64,000 bases of DNA from Acanthochlamys bracteata (Eukaryota; Streptophyta; Magnoliopsida; Pandanales; Velloziaceae), in NCBI GenBank assembly GCA_019914995.1, contig CM034127.1, positions 1,240,001 through 1,304,000 of the forward strand. The letters are read 5' to 3'. Position numbers and translations under genes: made by a program. Of this stretch, positions 63,901 to 64,000 are shown piece by piece. Each line of letters begins with the position of its first letter. The first letter of the stretch is position 1. A model generated the notes under the pieces. That model saw nothing but the letters and a program-made list of their open reading frames with translations, was not told where the DNA came from and searched no databases.

Positions 63901-64000
63901 AAACTTGACACCAGATAAGATGGAATTAGACTAAAAGAGAAAGACGTAAAACCCAGCAAAATTGTAAGAGGAACAGATGCACAAAATAACAAACAAAATC
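57974..64000 (-). CDS. NAD-ME1: NAD-dependent malic enzyme, NAD-ME1 (62 kDa) type, 5' part outside window
   Basis: The mitochondrial enzyme that oxidatively decarboxylates malate to pyruvate with NAD. The leftmost exon carries the stop at 57974-57976 (MWNPVYPTLVYKKD). The most upstream exon in the window starts at 63686 (LGLQEHRLEGEDYLSVLDEF); the rest lies beyond 64000. Visible pieces: FEDFQSKWAFKLLQRYR and FNDDVQ with the metal-binding acidic residues; GTAGVAIAGLLGAVRAQGRP; the dinucleotide fold VVAGAGSAGIGVVNAARKT, split by an intron; FWVVDAQGLITEERKS; VKPDVLLGLSAVGGLFSKE; IFAMSNPTKYAECTAQ; GHCNQGNNMYLFPGIGLG; GYRNMDARVLKRLNEEE. The ending matches the NAD-ME1 group better than NAD-ME2. The Tyr after SNPTK is usually Asn in relatives. 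At least 13 exons are seen, all with canonical edges; several exon ends are approximate. Confidence 0.93.

Overview
The window is nuclear DNA of a flowering plant, most likely a eudicot. Genes are broken by many short AT-rich GT-AG introns, intergenic DNA is AT-rich with small non-autonomous repeats, and every recognisable protein is closest to plant families (JHS1/DNA2, XRN, PIG-P, SUA, SGPP, DRP1, VAN3-binding/FORKED-like, mitochondrial NAD-malic enzyme). I cannot name the species. I see no viral genes, CRISPR array, rRNA or tRNA gene.

Layout. 1-12404 (-): a DNA2-type replication helicase/nuclease whose 3' end lies outside the window. Its introns hold a foldback element and other repeats, and a 235-bp tandem duplication has copied half of one helicase exon. 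12405-13196: a shared upstream region with an E2F-like site, driving DNA2 to the left and an XRN-type 5'-3' exoribonuclease (13197-24503, +) to the right. The XRN model has 23 exons and closes exactly in frame at 929 aa, but it lacks the CCHC zinc knuckle expected in plant XRN2/3/4. 25271-25459 (-): a possible 62-aa secreted peptide. 26053-27455 (+): PIG-P of the GPI-GlcNAc transferase. 28314-30770 (-): evidence for an unrecognised spliced transcript, divergent from 32100-39081 (+), a SUA/RBM5-like splicing factor (1074 aa). Four bZIP-type ACGT sites lie between them. 40435-42533 (+): an SGPP-like HAD sugar phosphatase (251 aa).

43159-47217 (-) is a dynamin-related (DRP1-type) gene that looks dead: the P-loop region is missing and three frame disruptions are visible, although most exons and splice sites are well preserved. 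47700-48540 is extremely AT-rich. 48788-49480 (-) holds a coiled-coil 3' exon and a plausible promoter and leader with no middle. 49731-56968 (-) is a VAN3-binding/FORKED-like protein (393 aa) with a 9-nt first coding exon. 57974-64000 (-) is the C-terminal two thirds of a NAD-malic enzyme (NAD-ME1 type).

The genes are ordinary single plant loci with no operon-like logic. The less ordinary signals are the zinc-knuckle-less XRN, the P-loop-less DRP1 copy, the DNA2 exon duplication, the 62-aa peptide candidate and two small repeat families present in several copies.
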